Assembly (NCBI GenBank): GCA_009792885.1
Contig: WMCF01000026.1
Span: 2,961,882 to 3,025,881, forward strand
Source of the DNA: Eremophila alpestris peregrina
Lineage: Eukaryota; Chordata; Aves; Passeriformes; Alaudidae
Direction: 5' to 3'
Length of the DNA stretch: 64,000 bases
The position numbers and the translations under genes are program-made. How positions within the stretch are numbered: the stretch's first letter is position 1; every line of letters starts with the position of its first letter. Of the stretch, positions 63,680 through 64,000 are shown piece after piece. Below the pieces are notes generated by a model. It was not told where the DNA came from, did not search any database, and worked only from the letters and a program-made list of their open reading frames with translations.

Positions 63680-64000
63680 CAAGTTCTGGTCCAGCTCAGT
63701 TGTTCAAAATGAAACACTACCAGACCAGAATTTTAAAAAAATACAGCAATCCAGCTCGATGAAAGCTTTTTCTAAAACCAAGTTTGATGTTGACATGAGA
63801 TACATTTCAAAGTCAGTTTTTAAATTTTACATAGCTATTCTTACTGTGTCAAACTTCTCCACATCTAAAGCTGATGAATAATAATAGTGCATCAATCCTG
63901 GTCTATTTGAAGAAAATACTTCAAATGAAACCCTGTTATAAAGAGCTTACCAGGACACGCTCCTTCCCACTAATCCATAAATCCAGTTGTGTGATGGTTA
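63680..64000. other. non-coding end of window
   Basis: Ordinary AT-rich sequence to the window edge. No gene, repeat family or RNA gene is recognised. Confidence 0.7.

Noticed and set aside
1..64000. Bacterial-type systems, CRISPR arrays, phage or plasmid modules, tRNA or rRNA genes
   Set aside because: No regularly spaced repeats, no dense gene arrangement and no cloverleaf or rRNA core sequence were seen. CR1 elements and composition show vertebrate nuclear DNA.

Overview
The window reads as nuclear DNA from a bird: AT-rich, gene-free sequence with few interspersed repeats. The recognisable repeats are fragments of the chicken-repeat-1 (CR1) LINE family, with the ATTCTRTGA-type 3' terminus typical of avian and other sauropsid CR1. 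No Alu, L1 or mammalian SINE is visible. There is nothing bacterial, viral or plasmid-like: no operons, no Shine-Dalgarno-led gene runs, no CRISPR. CR1 also occurs in turtles and crocodilians, so 'bird' is an inference from repeat type plus low repeat density. The species, the chromosome and any host gene cannot be named from this sequence. Layout: 1-10.8 kb is unremarkable AT-rich sequence with one weak candidate exon near 7 kb. A degraded minus-strand CR1 lies at about 10.84-10.95 kb and a better plus-strand CR1 3' fragment at about 12.79-13.22 kb. A 171-base run of N at 15261-15431 is followed directly by a (GGGAA)n array and an AT-rich patch. 15.5-26.6 kb is non-coding, with one striking near-perfect inverted repeat at 20503-20570. 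A short plus-strand CR1 end lies at 26618-26769. 26.8-44.1 kb is non-coding, with a pyrimidine-rich tract near 32 kb, traces of two further CR1 ends, and small A/C-rich and TG repeats. The longest CR1 fragment (minus strand) is at 44141-44678. 44.7-64 kb is non-coding, with trinucleotide repeats and several GC-richer islands that could be conserved regulatory elements. No protein-coding gene, tRNA, rRNA or recognisable ncRNA could be supported. Open reading frames are short (the longest is about 147 codons), are scattered over both strands, overlap one another and carry no recognisable domain. That is what chance gives in AT-rich DNA. The window is best described as intergenic, or the inside of a very long intron. 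No new multi-gene system is present. The features most worth checking are the 68-bp inverted repeat near 20.5 kb, the G-quadruplex-capable GGGAA array at the assembly gap, and a possible splice acceptor and exon near 7 kb.
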